64,000 nt of DNA from Larix kaempferi. Its lineage: Eukaryota > Streptophyta > Pinopsida > Pinales > Pinaceae. Under the pieces are notes generated by a model. It made no database searches. It was not told the origin of the DNA and saw only the letters and a program-made list of their open reading frames with translations. Position numbers and translations under genes: made by a program. Every line of letters starts with the position of its first letter. Within the stretch, counting starts at the first letter, position 1. Shown piece after piece: positions 11,678 to 22,902 of the stretch. Location of the stretch: contig BSBM01001440.1 in assembly GCA_027924585.1 (NCBI GenBank), positions 594,001 to 658,000 on the forward strand, in the 5' to 3' direction.

Positions 11678-12395
11678 AATCTTGTTTTCCTTTCCTTTTA
11701 TATGCTTTAGTTCGAAATGGTACTCACTAAGGAAGGCTAACCACCGGGCCTACCTGGCATTTAGGTTGGGTTGATCGAAAAGGTATTTCAAGCTCATGTT
11801 ATCAGTCATCAATAACAATTTCTTTCCCATGAGATAATGTCGCCACATCTTCAGAGCATGGATGATGGCGGCTAGTTTGAGGTCATGAGTAGGGTAGTTC
11901 TACTCATGCTCTTTCAGTTTCCTCGATTCATAGCATATGGAAAAATTATCTTGCATAAGGACACCCCCAAGTCCTTCCTTGCTTGCATCTTTGCAAATGA
12001 GGAAATCCCCATTGGGATCCACGATACGCGGAACCAGTGCACTAACTAGTAGTTGCTTCAACTTTTGAAAGCTTTCTTTGCACTTAGCCATCTAAATAAA
12101 CTTGTTTTCCTTTTTCTGTAAGGCGGTCATGGGACATGCGATACATGAGAAGCTCTCAATGAACTTCCGATAGTAACCAGCCAGACCTAAGAATGATCTT
12201 ATGTCAAAAACACATGTAGGTGTGGGCCATTCCTCGATGGCCTTGACCTTTTTGAGGTCGACGACTATTCCCTTCTCAGAAATGATGTGTCCTAAGTATT
12301 GGATCTAGGGTTTGTAGAAATCGCACTTACTAAACTTGGCATAAAGTTGGTGTTCCCGTAATATACGTAAAACAATATGGAGGTGTCCCTCATGT
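11678..12395 (-). pseudogene. Chromovirus RT thumb and RNase H
   Basis: Continues the pol frame left of the solo [25 protein letters not shown] (RT connection), then SFLGLAGYYRKFIESFS, then the RNase H domain. ICKDASKEGLGGVLMQD supplies the first catalytic Asp, and THDLKLAAIIHALKMWRHYL carries the Glu helix. LLLMTDNMSLKYLFDQ gives a second Asp, and KGKENKIVDALSH the last. Stops occur near 12,305, 12,094, 11,899 and 11,751, at places where the family has Gln or Trp. Phase is kept from here into the integrase. Confidence 0.82.
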
Positions 12396-13599
12396 TGTAA
12401 GACCCCCAACTTGGGTCTCCTTTAACTTTAATATACAGTCAGATATTTCAGATATTTCAGTTCTGTTTTAAAATTTCTGTTTTGAATTTTCTAACTTATG
12501 TCTATTTCTATGCATAAAAAAATTATATCAAGTTCACATACTTTTCATGTGCAGGTGAAATAACATATAACATATAACCGGAAATAATAATTTGACAGAG
12601 TAGAAATGATAAATTTACCTGCTGGAAAATACCTGTAGGTAGCTTGCAGATCCCCTTTGTTGCTGTCCCCGTTTGCCGTTTCTCCTTGCCTTTTTCCCTG
12701 CAGTCAAAAGCCTTCCCCATAGTTCTGAAACTCAACCAGCCAAACTAGTTTTTCCACCCTGCCAACTGGCGAGGTCTCGCCGACCACCCAGCTCCAAAGG
12801 TACCCCTTTGGACCCCCGAGCCCAAACCGAGTACAAACCCAAGCTGCTGTATCCCTTCCAAAACTCCAACAAGAACTCTCCTTTTCTGCTCTCCCAATTC
12901 TGCCCTCCAATTTCTGCTCCCAAAAATTTCCAAGGTAAAAGATCATAAGGTAAAAACTGCCTACTCCTTCCTCCCTTCTCCCTTTTATCCCCTTCACTTG
13001 CCGACTCTATCCCTCTTTACTACCCCTATCTCTAACTTCAATTTCACCCAACCCATTTATCTACCATTTAAGTCCTCGAGCCCTCAACTTGGACTTGGAC
13101 TTATTAAATATTTAAATTATTATTAAAAAGTGTTGGTTGGGTCACTTCTCAACCGTAACCTTTAATTCAATTAAATTTAATCATTTTATTTAATATAACA
13201 ATTTTAAACATATCCTTATTCATATTTCAACATTTGACCATTTAATTAATAAATAATAAATGTTATATACATATTATATAGTTTAAACTTTCCTGCTTCC
13301 CCATTTAATTTAATTAACAGTAATTATCAATTGATTAATTACAATTACCTAATCATTTAATTAATGGTTTCTAATATTTTTAATATGTAAATTCTCTTTA
13401 ATTATAAATTCACTAATTCAATTTATTAATTACCAATAATAATCCCGTGTTCTAATTAATCTTAAGCATGATCCTTATAAAACTAATGGTTTATAACTTA
13501 ATTCTTATCCATACTTCTTAATTAATTATCTAACCTTGCAATTAATATTTACTTATCAAATTAATACTACTAAATTTTACATTACAATAATCATTTAAC

Positions 13600-13890
13600 C
13601 ATTTTAACCCTTAGTTTTTACTAAACATCTCATTAGCATTCGATTAATCATTACTAACTAGGTTGCATTATTTACTACCTAATTTAACCGTAACTTGTTT
13701 ATTAATCAGCAATAATTAATCATTAATGTACAATAATTAACATTAATCAACATTAATAACCTTAATTGACAGTAATTAACATTAATCTACATTGTTAGCC
13801 TTAATCATCATTACTAACTTTAATCGACATTATTAACATTGATCAACAATAGTTAATTATGAAACGACAATAATTAACATCATTATTCAA
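13600..13890. repeat. Degenerate ATTAATCA/AACATTA tandem sequence
   Basis: Within the solo LTR, words such as AATTAACATTAATC, ATTAATAACC and AACATTAAT recur many times with small changes. This gives an AT-rich degenerate array. Confidence 0.5.
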
Positions 13891-13920
13891 CAATATTTTA
13901 CACAATTTATAAATATGTAG

Positions 13921-13959
13921 GCGAGTTATGTAAGCGTAGCTACTGCTTACATACCTCGC
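13921..13959. other. Strong stem-loop in the solo LTR
   Basis: GCGAGTTATGTAAGC (13,921-13,935) pairs with GCTTACATACCTCGC (13,945-13,959), 14 of 15 positions, across a 9-base loop. It is GC-rich compared with its surroundings. It could lie in the transcribed R/U5 part of this LTR. Confidence 0.65.
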
Positions 13960-15071
13960 GTAAGTACACTAACAATAATAATTCACGCACACCGATCATA
14001 ATCACGAAACTTTATTATTTACTGACACATGTTTTAACATAGTTTGCAAGGTACAATCCTTTAACTAACTGAAATCTTATTAGTTACGACAATTCATACA
14101 TTTCTGAGTTACGACACATACTCAAACAAGGGTTTTACACACCTACAGTTAGATCTTGTTTTCACCCCTACTTCACACTACACCTATCTACCTACATCAT
14201 TACTAACTTCCACATCCTATCCTGTCCTCTGCTGGACTACCCTGGAATGTCAAGTCATGACCGGTTCCAGCTAGAACCCGTAAGCGGAAGTGTCGACTAC
14301 ATCGACCAGCTTCCCCAGCAGGCAACCACCAGTCATCATCACACACCTTGGGGAGCGCGCCGTAGCACAGCCCTCCCATGACTCTGGGTTTCGTGGATAA
14401 ACGGTGGGTAAAGCCTCCACCCCCCTAATGGAACAAGGGATTATGTCTACTCGACATAACAACAGCGTTGCACTTGTACTCGGTCTGTCATCGTATAACC
14501 GATCTGGGCGGTTGAGTTTCCTGAAACCCTACCCCACCCATGTCATAACATACATCATAATAAACAGCATAATAACCATACGAAAGTAAATAATGCATCA
14601 CTCGCATACCATTTTATCTTTCGAAGTCCGTGTCCCCGAGGCCCTCCCACCTCGTAGGATCCAGCTATCACTTAGCCGTTTCAACCTGTAAGTCAGTCCT
14701 CGACATACAATATAGAATATCGTGCATAAATCCTCGATATGTACACACATATATTTCATCATAACATAACAACAATAAACTCATTCATTCGCCATGCACC
14801 TGGCATAACATTCATTATTTCAACATATAACTGTAACGGTATCCACGTACCCATCATTTAGTAAATTTCCATATATTTGACATAATTAACACATGATACA
14901 TATCTAAACATGACTATCGATCTTAACACTATCATCATACACACACATATATATATATCGGCAAAATAATAGAACCATGTCCACAGTGTCGTCAACTGAC
15001 GAGGTCTCACAGTCAAACAAATACAATATATAATAGTAGTTCAGGTAGTAATGTCAAAACGGGGTGTTACA

Positions 15072-15831
15072 CATGTTCTACTTCCTTCTTGGAGTAGATC
15101 AAAATGTCGTCAATAAAGACTAAGACGAACTTGTCGAGGTAGTTACTAAAGATACTGTTCATCATGCACATAAAGTTGGTCAGTGCGCTTGTCAACCCAA
15201 AGGGAATCACTACGAACTCGTAGTGGTCGTAATGGGTTCGAAACACGATCTTGTTGATGTCCTCATCACGGATCCTTACCTGGTGGTATCCGGATCGCAA
15301 GTCGATTTTTGAGAAGATCTTTGTTCCTCTGACTTGGTCAAACAAGTCATCAATTTTAGGGAGTGGATAGCGGTTCTTAATGGTCATCTTGTTGAGTTGG
15401 TGGTAATCGATGCACATCTGCATCGTTCCGTCTTTATTCTTGACGAAGAGTATCGGTGCACCCCAAGGGGACACACTTGGTCGAATGTACCATTTATCTA
15501 TTAACTCTTGTAACTGAAGCTTGAGCTCCACCAATTCTGGTGTGCTCATGTGGTACGGGGCTTTGGAAGCCGGTATTGACCCGGGTGTTAGCTCGATGGA
15601 GAATTCTATGTCTCATCTGGGTGTTAATCCCGGTATTTCCTCAGGAAATACATCCTTAAATTCTATGAGAACGGGGAAGTCCTCAATCTTTTGTTCACTT
15701 TCAGTTTCTAAGTTTCGGATGTTAACAGCAAAGAGCTTACAACCCTTCCTAATGCATTTCTTTGCTTGTAATGCAGAAATCTGTCTTACAGACACTTTCC
15801 TAGGGATACCCTGAATCGTTTCCCGATTTCC
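15072..15831 (-). pseudogene. Chromovirus reverse transcriptase, N-terminal part
   Basis: Reads [20 protein letters not shown], then [16 protein letters not shown] (block A), [31 protein letters not shown] (first Asp of the active site), and [25 protein letters not shown] is the YxDD-type catalytic box with Phe-Ile in front of Asp-Asp. The domain is cut just after this box by the solo LTR at 15,071. Stops lie near 15,610 (CGA-to-TGA) and 15,832 (TAG). The upstream part carries the linker SALQAKKCIRKGCKLFAV and a FPEEIPGLTP motif typical of Ty3 pol before RT. The catalytic residues remain. Confidence 0.9.
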
Positions 15832-15834
15832 CTA

Positions 15835-16197
15835 GTCATTCTTGCATAGTAGGGTCTTGTTTGTGCAGTCAAGTAGGACATGGTGTTCTTCCATCTAATC
15901 CATGCCTATAAGTACATCGTACAATCCTAGGGGTAGAATATTTAATTCTAACCTAGTTGGAAAAACGTTTAAGTCTATCTCACAAGTTTTAACTGACTCG
16001 AAGACACTTCGTTTCGTACCAGTGGCTAGTTGTACCAGCCACGGTTTCTTGTGATGTTCTCGGTTCAACTTACAGGTGTCCACTATCTTAGAGGAGATAT
16101 AACTTCGGCAAGTGCCGGGATCTATTACAACTGAAATGGTAGTGTTAGATATCTTACCCTCAATTTCCACCATGGTGGCTTGTTGATCTTCCTGTCA
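15835..16197 (-). pseudogene. Chromovirus protease
   Basis: Retropepsin-like: MVEIEGKISNTTISVVIDPGTCRSYIS, where the catalytic triplet region reads D-P-G-T instead of the usual D-S/T-G. Later LPLGLYDVLIGMD is the second hallmark (ILGMDWL-type). The Trp that normally follows is replaced by TAG near 15,892. The frame is continuous with gag except for a TGA at 16,195-16,197. The Pro in the active-site triplet is also seen in some plant Ty3 elements and need not mean loss of activity. Confidence 0.8.
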
Positions 16198-17157
16198 GCC
16201 ATCAAATGTGGCATAAATCCTAGGCGTCTTTTCCATGTTCTCCACTGTCGGCTCTGTTTGGATGTTGTGTAAGACCCCATCTGTTTTGTTGGGACAGTCT
16301 CTGTAGTAGTGTGTCCCTTGGCACTTCCAACAAGAAATAGTTGGTGGGACTGCTTCTGTCCCTTTGTTGAAAGTTGGCCTGTTGGCTAGTGGTGGGGGTG
16401 CACTTGGATGGGCTTGAGGTTGGTTGAAGCCTCTATTGGGCGGAAAGCTATTGTTATGTTTCCAATAAGGTGGGGGTCTAAAACCCGGTCTGCGATTGTC
16501 CGAGAAGGTTCTGAACCTGTCTCTATTTCTGTTGAGGTTGTCGTTCCTTGGTTGTTCGTGCTCATAACAAAACCTTGCTTTACGTAAGGTTGTATCAAGG
16601 GTTTTGGGCATGTCAAATTCTATCTTCTCTCTAAAGTTTGGTGGCAGCCCTCCCAAGAACTGCTGAATTTTTACCTTCTCGTCCTTAATATAAGGCACAT
16701 AGTGCAGCAAGTCTAAGACCCGGTTTATGAATGCTTCCATAGTCAGGGAGCCCAGGGAGCCCATTTTTAACACATAGAATTCTTTTATTTTCTTGTCAAA
16801 GAACCTTTCAGACATGTACTTGTCCTGGAATATTCTGCTGAAAGTATCCCAGGTTATGTCTCTCAGTTCTTTTCCTTTGGTGTGTTTCAAGTCCCGCCAC
16901 CATCTAGCAGCTTTACCATTTAGGTTGTAAATGGCTAGTCGGGCTTGAATTTCACTGGAGTAATTATGAACTTTGAAGTATTTATTCATTCCTAACAGCC
17001 ACTCTTCAGCCTTTTCCCCTGAGTTGATTTCTCCGTCATAAGTTGGGGCTTTTATCTTTCTGAATTTTCCTTGCAAACTGTCATCAGTCTTCCTCCTTCT
17101 CTTGCAAGGAGGTGGTGAACCATTGTCATTATAAGAGCTCTTATAGTCCTCTTCCAT
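16195..17157 (-). pseudogene. Chromovirus Gag (capsid/nucleocapsid)
   Basis: A 320-codon open frame starting at an ATG about 0.5 kb inside the primer-binding site. It has a basic N-terminus (CKRRRK), then the Retrotrans_gag core (AEEWLLGMNKYFKVHNY, ARLAIYNLNGKAARWWRDLK, YMSERFFDKKIKEFYVLKMG, VKIQQFLGGLPPNF). A low-complexity Asn/Arg/Pro-rich stretch follows, and a zinc knuckle near residue 280, CWKCQGTHYYRDCP (C-x2-C-x3-H-x4-C). This would form the particle shell and bind RNA. The coding frame itself has no internal stop; it ends at the TGA at 16,195, after which protease continues in the same frame. Confidence 0.92.
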
Positions 17158-17651
17158 TGATTCTGGTTTGTGTCCTTCCTATTCTTCTATCTTGTAACTG
17201 GCTGATTTCCTTGTGTGACAGCTTCCTGTTTTAAGAGTGTTCACTGAAAGAGTATTCTATTCATGGGGTTTTTCCCTTGTTAAGCTTTGGAGTAAGGATT
17301 CATTTATAGCCTACTGTTCTCTTCTTTCTTGCATGTTCTCATCTATGAAACCTTGGAATTCTGCCCGAAGGTTTTGCATGGATCTCATTAAATCTGAGTT
17401 GAGTTCCACCATGATTTCTTGCTCTCGTGGTGGGGAATTTAGATTTCCCTGTATACTTCTCCCCTGTTCTGCATTCATTTATCAGATAGTGGTTGTACAT
17501 GCAATGTTTATATAAGCAAAAAGTAGAAGCGAATTTTATGTTAATATTCACGTAAACAAAAAAAAATTTAAATGCATGTTTCTGTTTAACTGTGAATCTG
17601 CAGCGGATGTTTTGTTAATGAGCCCAATAGGTCACTTAGTTTTAGAACTGA
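17158..17651 (-). other. Chromovirus untranslated leader
   Basis: Between the primer-binding site and the gag ATG. Short open frames are seen on both strands, but none resembles a known domain. It may carry the packaging signal; I see no specific structure. Confidence 0.5.
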
Positions 17652-17663
17652 GCTCTGATACCA
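17652..17663 (-). other. Chromovirus primer-binding site
   Basis: The minus strand reads TGGTATCAGAGC, 2 bases after the LTR end. This matches exactly the initiator-Met tRNA primer-binding site used by most plant LTR elements. Confidence 0.92.
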
Positions 17664-17665
17664 CT

Positions 17666-20600
17666 TGTAATGTCCCCAAAATAGCAAAACTTTAAAAAAA
17701 TTTCCATTACTGCAACAAGCGCCGTCTAAAGATGAAGAGTTCATAATTTTAACTGTAATACTAAGAAACTACTTTGGTATTTGTTTGCGACATCTAAGAG
17801 TTTATGTTTTTCTAAACAAGAGAGTCTTACTAGTTTAAATCTTTGTTTCTACGGAAGTGATGTGGTGAAAAAGGAACATGGATTTCTAAAGTATGTTTGG
17901 AATGCTAGACTAATAATTGACCTACTCCTTACAACTAAGGTCCATATGCATGTTATACTTGTAATTTGTTTAAATGAAATCATATGAATATAATTATGAA
18001 TGTCTAAATGATCCTTCGGGTGATATGCTGATAAGAGGTTGAGTCCTATGATGGGACCTTGGTAACAATCGAGGCGAAAGAAATACCCCATAAGGGTTGC
18101 CGAGAGGTAAGAGCACTCTCGGGAGAGTTCTGGACTTACTTAGCATTTTTGCTAATATAACATTTTCATGTTTTGTGTTTGCAGGTATTCACCATGTGAC
18201 AATTCTACCCTAGAGGATCTATCCATAATCCACCAAATGTTAAGTTTACAAGGTAAAGGCTAAGTGTGATGGTCAAGTCCTTAATGGATAGACTTTTATA
18301 CAATTGTTAAGGTGCCAAAGGGGTTTGCTAATGTAATTTTAAGGTAGGGAGACCTTTGGAACAATGCATGTGTATCGAGCCAATCATGTCTATTATCACA
18401 TGACGTAAACTATAGTCTTGCATGAATATTTGAGTCTCCCTTAAAACAGGGTTTGGTGCAACATTAACTACACCTTAACGTATAGTGGATGATAGGCTGT
18501 CCAATGAGGATTCGTAATGATATGGGGTTTTCCTTGGTCATGTCCTCTGCGTTTTCATTTGTAACCTCAGCCCTGCCCTGTATTGCGTTTTTGGGGGTTG
18601 GTTTCGTGCCTTGACCTGAGCTACGCTCATGGTCAATGCATTTTGATGTTTGCTCAGGTGGTGAGGTGAAGACTGCCATACTCTTCTCAAGTATGCAGAA
18701 ATTTCAGTGTTGCTTTACGAAATACATTCTCTTGTTGTTAAATCTCTTAGGGTTTTAACCTGGATTTTCAAGTTGGTTTGACAGGTAGTGCCTGCGAAGG
18801 TCTCTGCATGGGTTGCTGTGGATGTTTCATGACTTTAGATGATGTGGGCATTAGTAATGGTAAGTCCAACTACATACCCATGTGCTCTGCCCTCTTACAT
18901 CTCTGGTGGGGTACTGTGTATTTTGTTTTGTTTATGGGAGGTTTCGTGAGACTTTTGGCTTACTAGTTCTATTTAAAGCCTGGAAGGGTCACCTCTTGCT
19001 GGACCAACGATTGCTTTGAGTTTATGGGTTTCGAAATGTAATAGTGAGATGTAGTGAAATGGAACTCCTGTGTAACTTCTATGGGGATTTAGAAGATCAT
19101 TTTTATTACTTGCCCAATGCTTTCTGACTAGTGTACTTTGGCTTTGATGGCCATTGTTGGCACCTTCATTGTAGTTTTTGTATCTGCATGAACTCGAGGT
19201 TTTACATAGAGAATTCCTTATTGTATATTTATGGTGTGAAAATAAAAACTACAGTGTTTCAAAACTAGTTCCTATCAGTGTAACTTTTGTTTAAGAGAAC
19301 GAAATGACTTAGCCGGGGAGTATTATGTTTGTTGTAATGATTTCTCATTTCGATTATAACTCTGTCTGTTTATAATTTTTTATGTGGGGTGTAAATGAAA
19401 GTGTCAGGGTTTCACAATGATGCTATACTTGTGCTATAGATAGCAATCAAGAACCCTATGGTTTTATCTTTGTCTACATTTTTGGATTAATATGCTCTGC
19501 ATTGGATTTTACTGTAGCGACTTCGTTTAAAAAGAAGGATAACGCCCAAGTGGGCATCCTGTAGGTATTGTTGTTGGTATTAATTCTTTGGCCATTCGTT
19601 ATTCTAGAATTATATGTTTGATGTCAATACCCAAATTCTCGTTTTACAAAAGTGTGGGTCTGCAGCTACAACTACGTGTTGATGCGTTTTGGCAAAAGAA
19701 AGGCCATGGGGTTCGACCCCTTGACCTGTGTTTTGATTTATATATATAAATAATGAAAGTATGTGTGAATGTTTAATGTTCCCTTTGCAACTACTATTTT
19801 CATTTTCTGTGTGGTGTCTGCATGGTTTGATTTAGCGTTTTGTTTTGGATTTGAAATAATCGTTTAAAACAAAAATTAATCTACCATACTTTGGTTAATA
19901 ATAAAATATGAAAAAGGGATTTGTGGCTGTATAAGCCCTATGATTCGTTCTACAAGATCTCTGTAATACATGTATTTATCCTATCTAATAAATAACCGAG
20001 CTGTAATGGAAAATAATGAATGGTTAGTAGTACATTGTATATAAGATGCTGTGAGAATAAAAAGGGTGTTGTCTGTTCAAACTTATAAAAAATACTAGTC
20101 TATAGGTTTTCTACGTAGATTTCTAGCATAGGCTAGTGGACGAACCATGCTAGACATGCGACAGTTATGACGAAGTAATTTTCTAGGGTTGGTAAGGTTT
20201 TTGAACATGAAGTTTGATATGCATTTAACCCTGGAAGCTGATGCCCTAAAGGCCCTTTGCTCCTTAAGAAAAGTATTGCTATAGATTGTTTAAGGGAATT
20301 AAATACTAAGTAACAAGGTAATTGAATTGTATAAATAAAATATAGTCAGTGGAATAATTCATACATAGTAGCTTGTAGCGTGCCCTCCTTCTGTAGTAAC
20401 CTGCACACTCAATCAATTAATTAGTGGAAAACATTGTTGTGTTCAGCTGACCTGATTAGAATAATTCCTTGACTAGATAACTTTGGGACTACCACATTCC
20501 TCCCAACCATGATCCTACAACCGTTCCTGGTTCGGAATGGATCCCCCCGATCTGGTTCCGACATGCAAATTGAGAGATAGAGGCCCTAGGTTCACTGCTG

Positions 20601-21952
20601 GTTCAGATCTGAAAAGTTATGTGGAAGGCTTCACTTCTTGGAGCAGAAAATTCTCTTTGATTCTATAAGAGAATTATCATAAAAGATAATCCCCCAAACT
20701 TTGGGGTCTATCCTCTTTATGTAGGGAAATCTTGAATTGGGACTGTTGGAATAGTTGGTTTCTTTAAATTAAATAAATTAATTTTTTTAGAAGATATTTG
20801 TTTAATTAATTACTAGTTCTTTTGGAACTAGGACTTTTCAAATTGTTTAACTAAAGTGCTTTTGATTTAAGCCTTTTTATAATTTGTGATAAAATTTATA
20901 TTTCAATTTATTTATTAATGCATCATTGATTTATTAAATCAATGCATCAACTATATAAATTAAATGTATTTTATAAATAAATAATAACAACGTTATTATT
21001 AAAGTTATTAATAATAATATTAGCCTTGAGGCTTTTATGCATGTTAACCCTAGAAGACTACTAGTAGTTAATTCATGCTTTAAGTGGTGGTGTTTATCTT
21101 TTATTTAATTAGGTATCTTCACATTATACTTCTTTTAATCTTTTAAGGATAAGGTCCACTTCTTTGGACGGTCTCAGTAATCTAGGATAGGCACTTCTAG
21201 TATCTCCCTTTGCATGTTGGATTCCCTCATTTAACATGGTAGCTCCCGCAGTAGGTGATGATAGATAAAAGATGAATCATTTAACCAGATTAAATATATG
21301 TGATAAAAGTGCTCTTTAGAGTCTTTCCGAGTCAACACTTTGAAATTCCGTAACCCCGAGTGCTCTTCAGAGCCATTTAACTCAACACTCTCACATGGGC
21401 ATTACTCTAGTGCAATTCCAGAGTCCCTGCTCAACACTAGTGTTAGAATGTGGTTGTGAGGCACATCTAGAATATTTAAGTTTCCTTGGATCTGGTATTC
21501 ATTTTATCAAGATTGGAGTGCTCCAAGGCTTATGCCCAACACTCAATGTACATCAGGGCTTACTCCCAGTACATCATATTTCCTTTAGGTACATCGAGGA
21601 TTTTGCCCAGTACGTAGGTAATCTGTGTGTCTCTGAGTCCATGCTCAACACACCATATAAGTCAATTATGTCATTCACATCACTGCACAGTATGTAAGAA
21701 AATGGTCATTTCAGTATATTAGGGCTTTGTACCCGCATCAAAAACATAATCAGAACCATTGGGGCTTCCTTTCTTAGTATATAATCAAATAAAGAAATTC
21801 AGTCAGGGTCCATGTCCAATATGTCAGTCTACCAAGGAATAAATCATATGTACTAGGGCTTATGCCCAATAATCAGAATAAATCACATGGGCTGGGGCCA
21901 TGGCCCAATATAACATCATAAAAATAGTCAGTCCAAAAGTTGGGATATTACA
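17666..21952 (-). repeat. Chromovirus 5' LTR (4.29 kb)
   Basis: Direct-repeat partner of 5,845-10,120, differing by scattered substitutions and small indels (for example a few extra bases near 18,140 and near 20,265). As the sense-5' LTR it would carry the promoter and transcription start. Its short frame at 18,464-18,679 (minus) matches 6,636-6,851. The amino-acid changes between the two look as frequent as elsewhere, so I see no sign of selection. Confidence 0.93.
21305..21912 (-). promoter_or_regulatory. Array of GGGC-loop-GCCC hairpins in U3 (copy 2)
   Basis: Same series as in the other LTR, with some members eroded on one arm (GGCTTATGCCC near 21,527; the member near 21,598 has lost GGGCTT). 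This copy would be the one upstream of element transcription. Confidence 0.45.
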
Positions 21953-21957
21953 AAGAA

Positions 21958-22660
21958 CCAGTTAAGTGTGACCAACTGAGTCTAACAGAACCATCTAGGC
22001 ATAAATCAGGGAATGGAGACTCCAAGTGGGGTGCATGAGGCTGTCAAATAGTCAAGTGGAACTCCAAAACTAGCTAACTAGAAGCTACAAGTAGTCAGCC
22101 TGAGCAATCAGTGGAAAAACTGCTCAATCAATGCACTAACTGAGTGATAACTCTCGATAGGTGAGAAAAGGCACCCTAATTGAGTGATAACTGGTGGTAG
22201 GTGAGCAAAGGCTCCCAAACTGGCTATGGTAGGTAGGAAAGGCACACTTTCCATGCAGATAAGTCAAGGAGGGCGCATTAAGTAGGTAGGAGGCCAAATG
22301 GGGGCTAAAGACATGCTCCTGAGAGCTAGAAGCAAGCTCTAGGTGCTGGGGAGACAACCATGATGATGATTGGATGCATGCAGTGGCATGCAAATGCATG
22401 CAACATGTAGATTTGCATGCATGAATGCAAAATGCAAAAAATATGATGTGAATATTCCAACAAATATAAGATGAGAAATGGTGATAATATCCACTAGAAA
22501 TCAAGGATACGAGTTTGATTTTGCTTTTGCTTTGGTATGTGGCAATAAATAAAGATAATTACTAACACAGTAGCAATTTAAGATGATGTAGGAAAGGTAG
22601 ACATAACCCATTGTATCTCAATTTTTAGGAACCCATTGTATCACTATTAAAGACTTATAA
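21958..22660. other. No gene seen; RY-word cluster
   Basis: Flanking DNA right of the chromovirus. At 22,373-22,425 the words GCATGC and ATGCAT recur densely (GGATGCATGCAGTGGCATGC and onward), resembling RY elements, but no adjacent gene is evident. TGAGTGATAACT is repeated at 22,140 and 22,180. Confidence 0.4.
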
Positions 22661-22730
22661 GTCATCTACAAGAAATATAGCTGCAAGAACCAATCTAGAT
22701 GGATATAAACCTTGGAAACCCTCTTTCTTA

Positions 22731-22892
22731 TTTCCTTGGAATTTTCCCAACGTGAATAACTCAACTGCTTTTTGCTTGATATCACATGCGATTTTCTTAT
22801 TGGTTTTCTTATTTCCTTGGAATTTTCCCAATGTGAATAACTCATCTGCTTTTTTCTTGATATCACATGCGATTTTCTTATTGGCTTTCTGT
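22731..22892. repeat. 81-bp tandem duplication
   Basis: TTTCCTTGGAATTTTCCCAA at 22,731 recurs at 22,812, and the whole 81-bp unit is nearly identical. Because 81 is 27 codons, the minus strand has an open frame (22,666-22,902) with a duplicated 27-residue segment (IRKSHVIS.KKQ.SYS.WENSKEIRK). I recognise no family. Confidence 0.75.
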
Positions 22893-22902
22893 GGGATACC
22901 AT

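Larger units (their letters stand above)
12396..15071 (-). mobile_element. Solo LTR (2,676 bp) inside pol
   Basis: Begins TGTAAGACCCCC and ends GGGGTGTTACA (minus: TGTAACACCCC...), a typical plant gypsy LTR terminus with a TGTAA/TTACA inverted repeat. The 5-mer CATGT lies directly on both sides (12,391-12,395 and 15,072-15,076). Taking out the block plus one CATGT rejoins the reverse-transcriptase frame exactly. I found no second LTR, primer site or pol sequence in it, so it is best read as a solo LTR left by recombination between the two LTRs of an inserted element. Short open frames inside (such as 12,673-12,948) are not supported as genes. Orientation is inferred from the TGTAACACCCC end. 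Confidence 0.85.
5845..21952 (-). mobile_element. Ty3/gypsy chromovirus with giant LTRs
   Basis: A complete LTR retrotransposon of about 16.1 kb on the minus strand. Both LTRs run TGTAAT...ATTACA. Between them, in sense order, are an initiator-Met primer-binding site (17,663-17,652), gag, protease, reverse transcriptase, RNase H, integrase, chromodomain, and a purine tract against the 3' LTR. The flanking 5-mers AAGAG (5,840-5,844) and AAGAA (21,953-21,957) fit a target duplication with one change. The internal region is about 7.5 kb, of which 2,676 bp is a later solo-LTR insertion. The LTRs together are longer than the coding interior, which is unusual. About a dozen in-frame stops make it non-autonomous today, yet I found no frameshift from gag to the chromodomain. 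Confidence 0.93.

Noticed and set aside
12673-12997. Overlapping open frames on both strands near 12.7-13.0 kb
   Set aside because: They lie inside the solo LTR, overlap each other on both strands and match no family.
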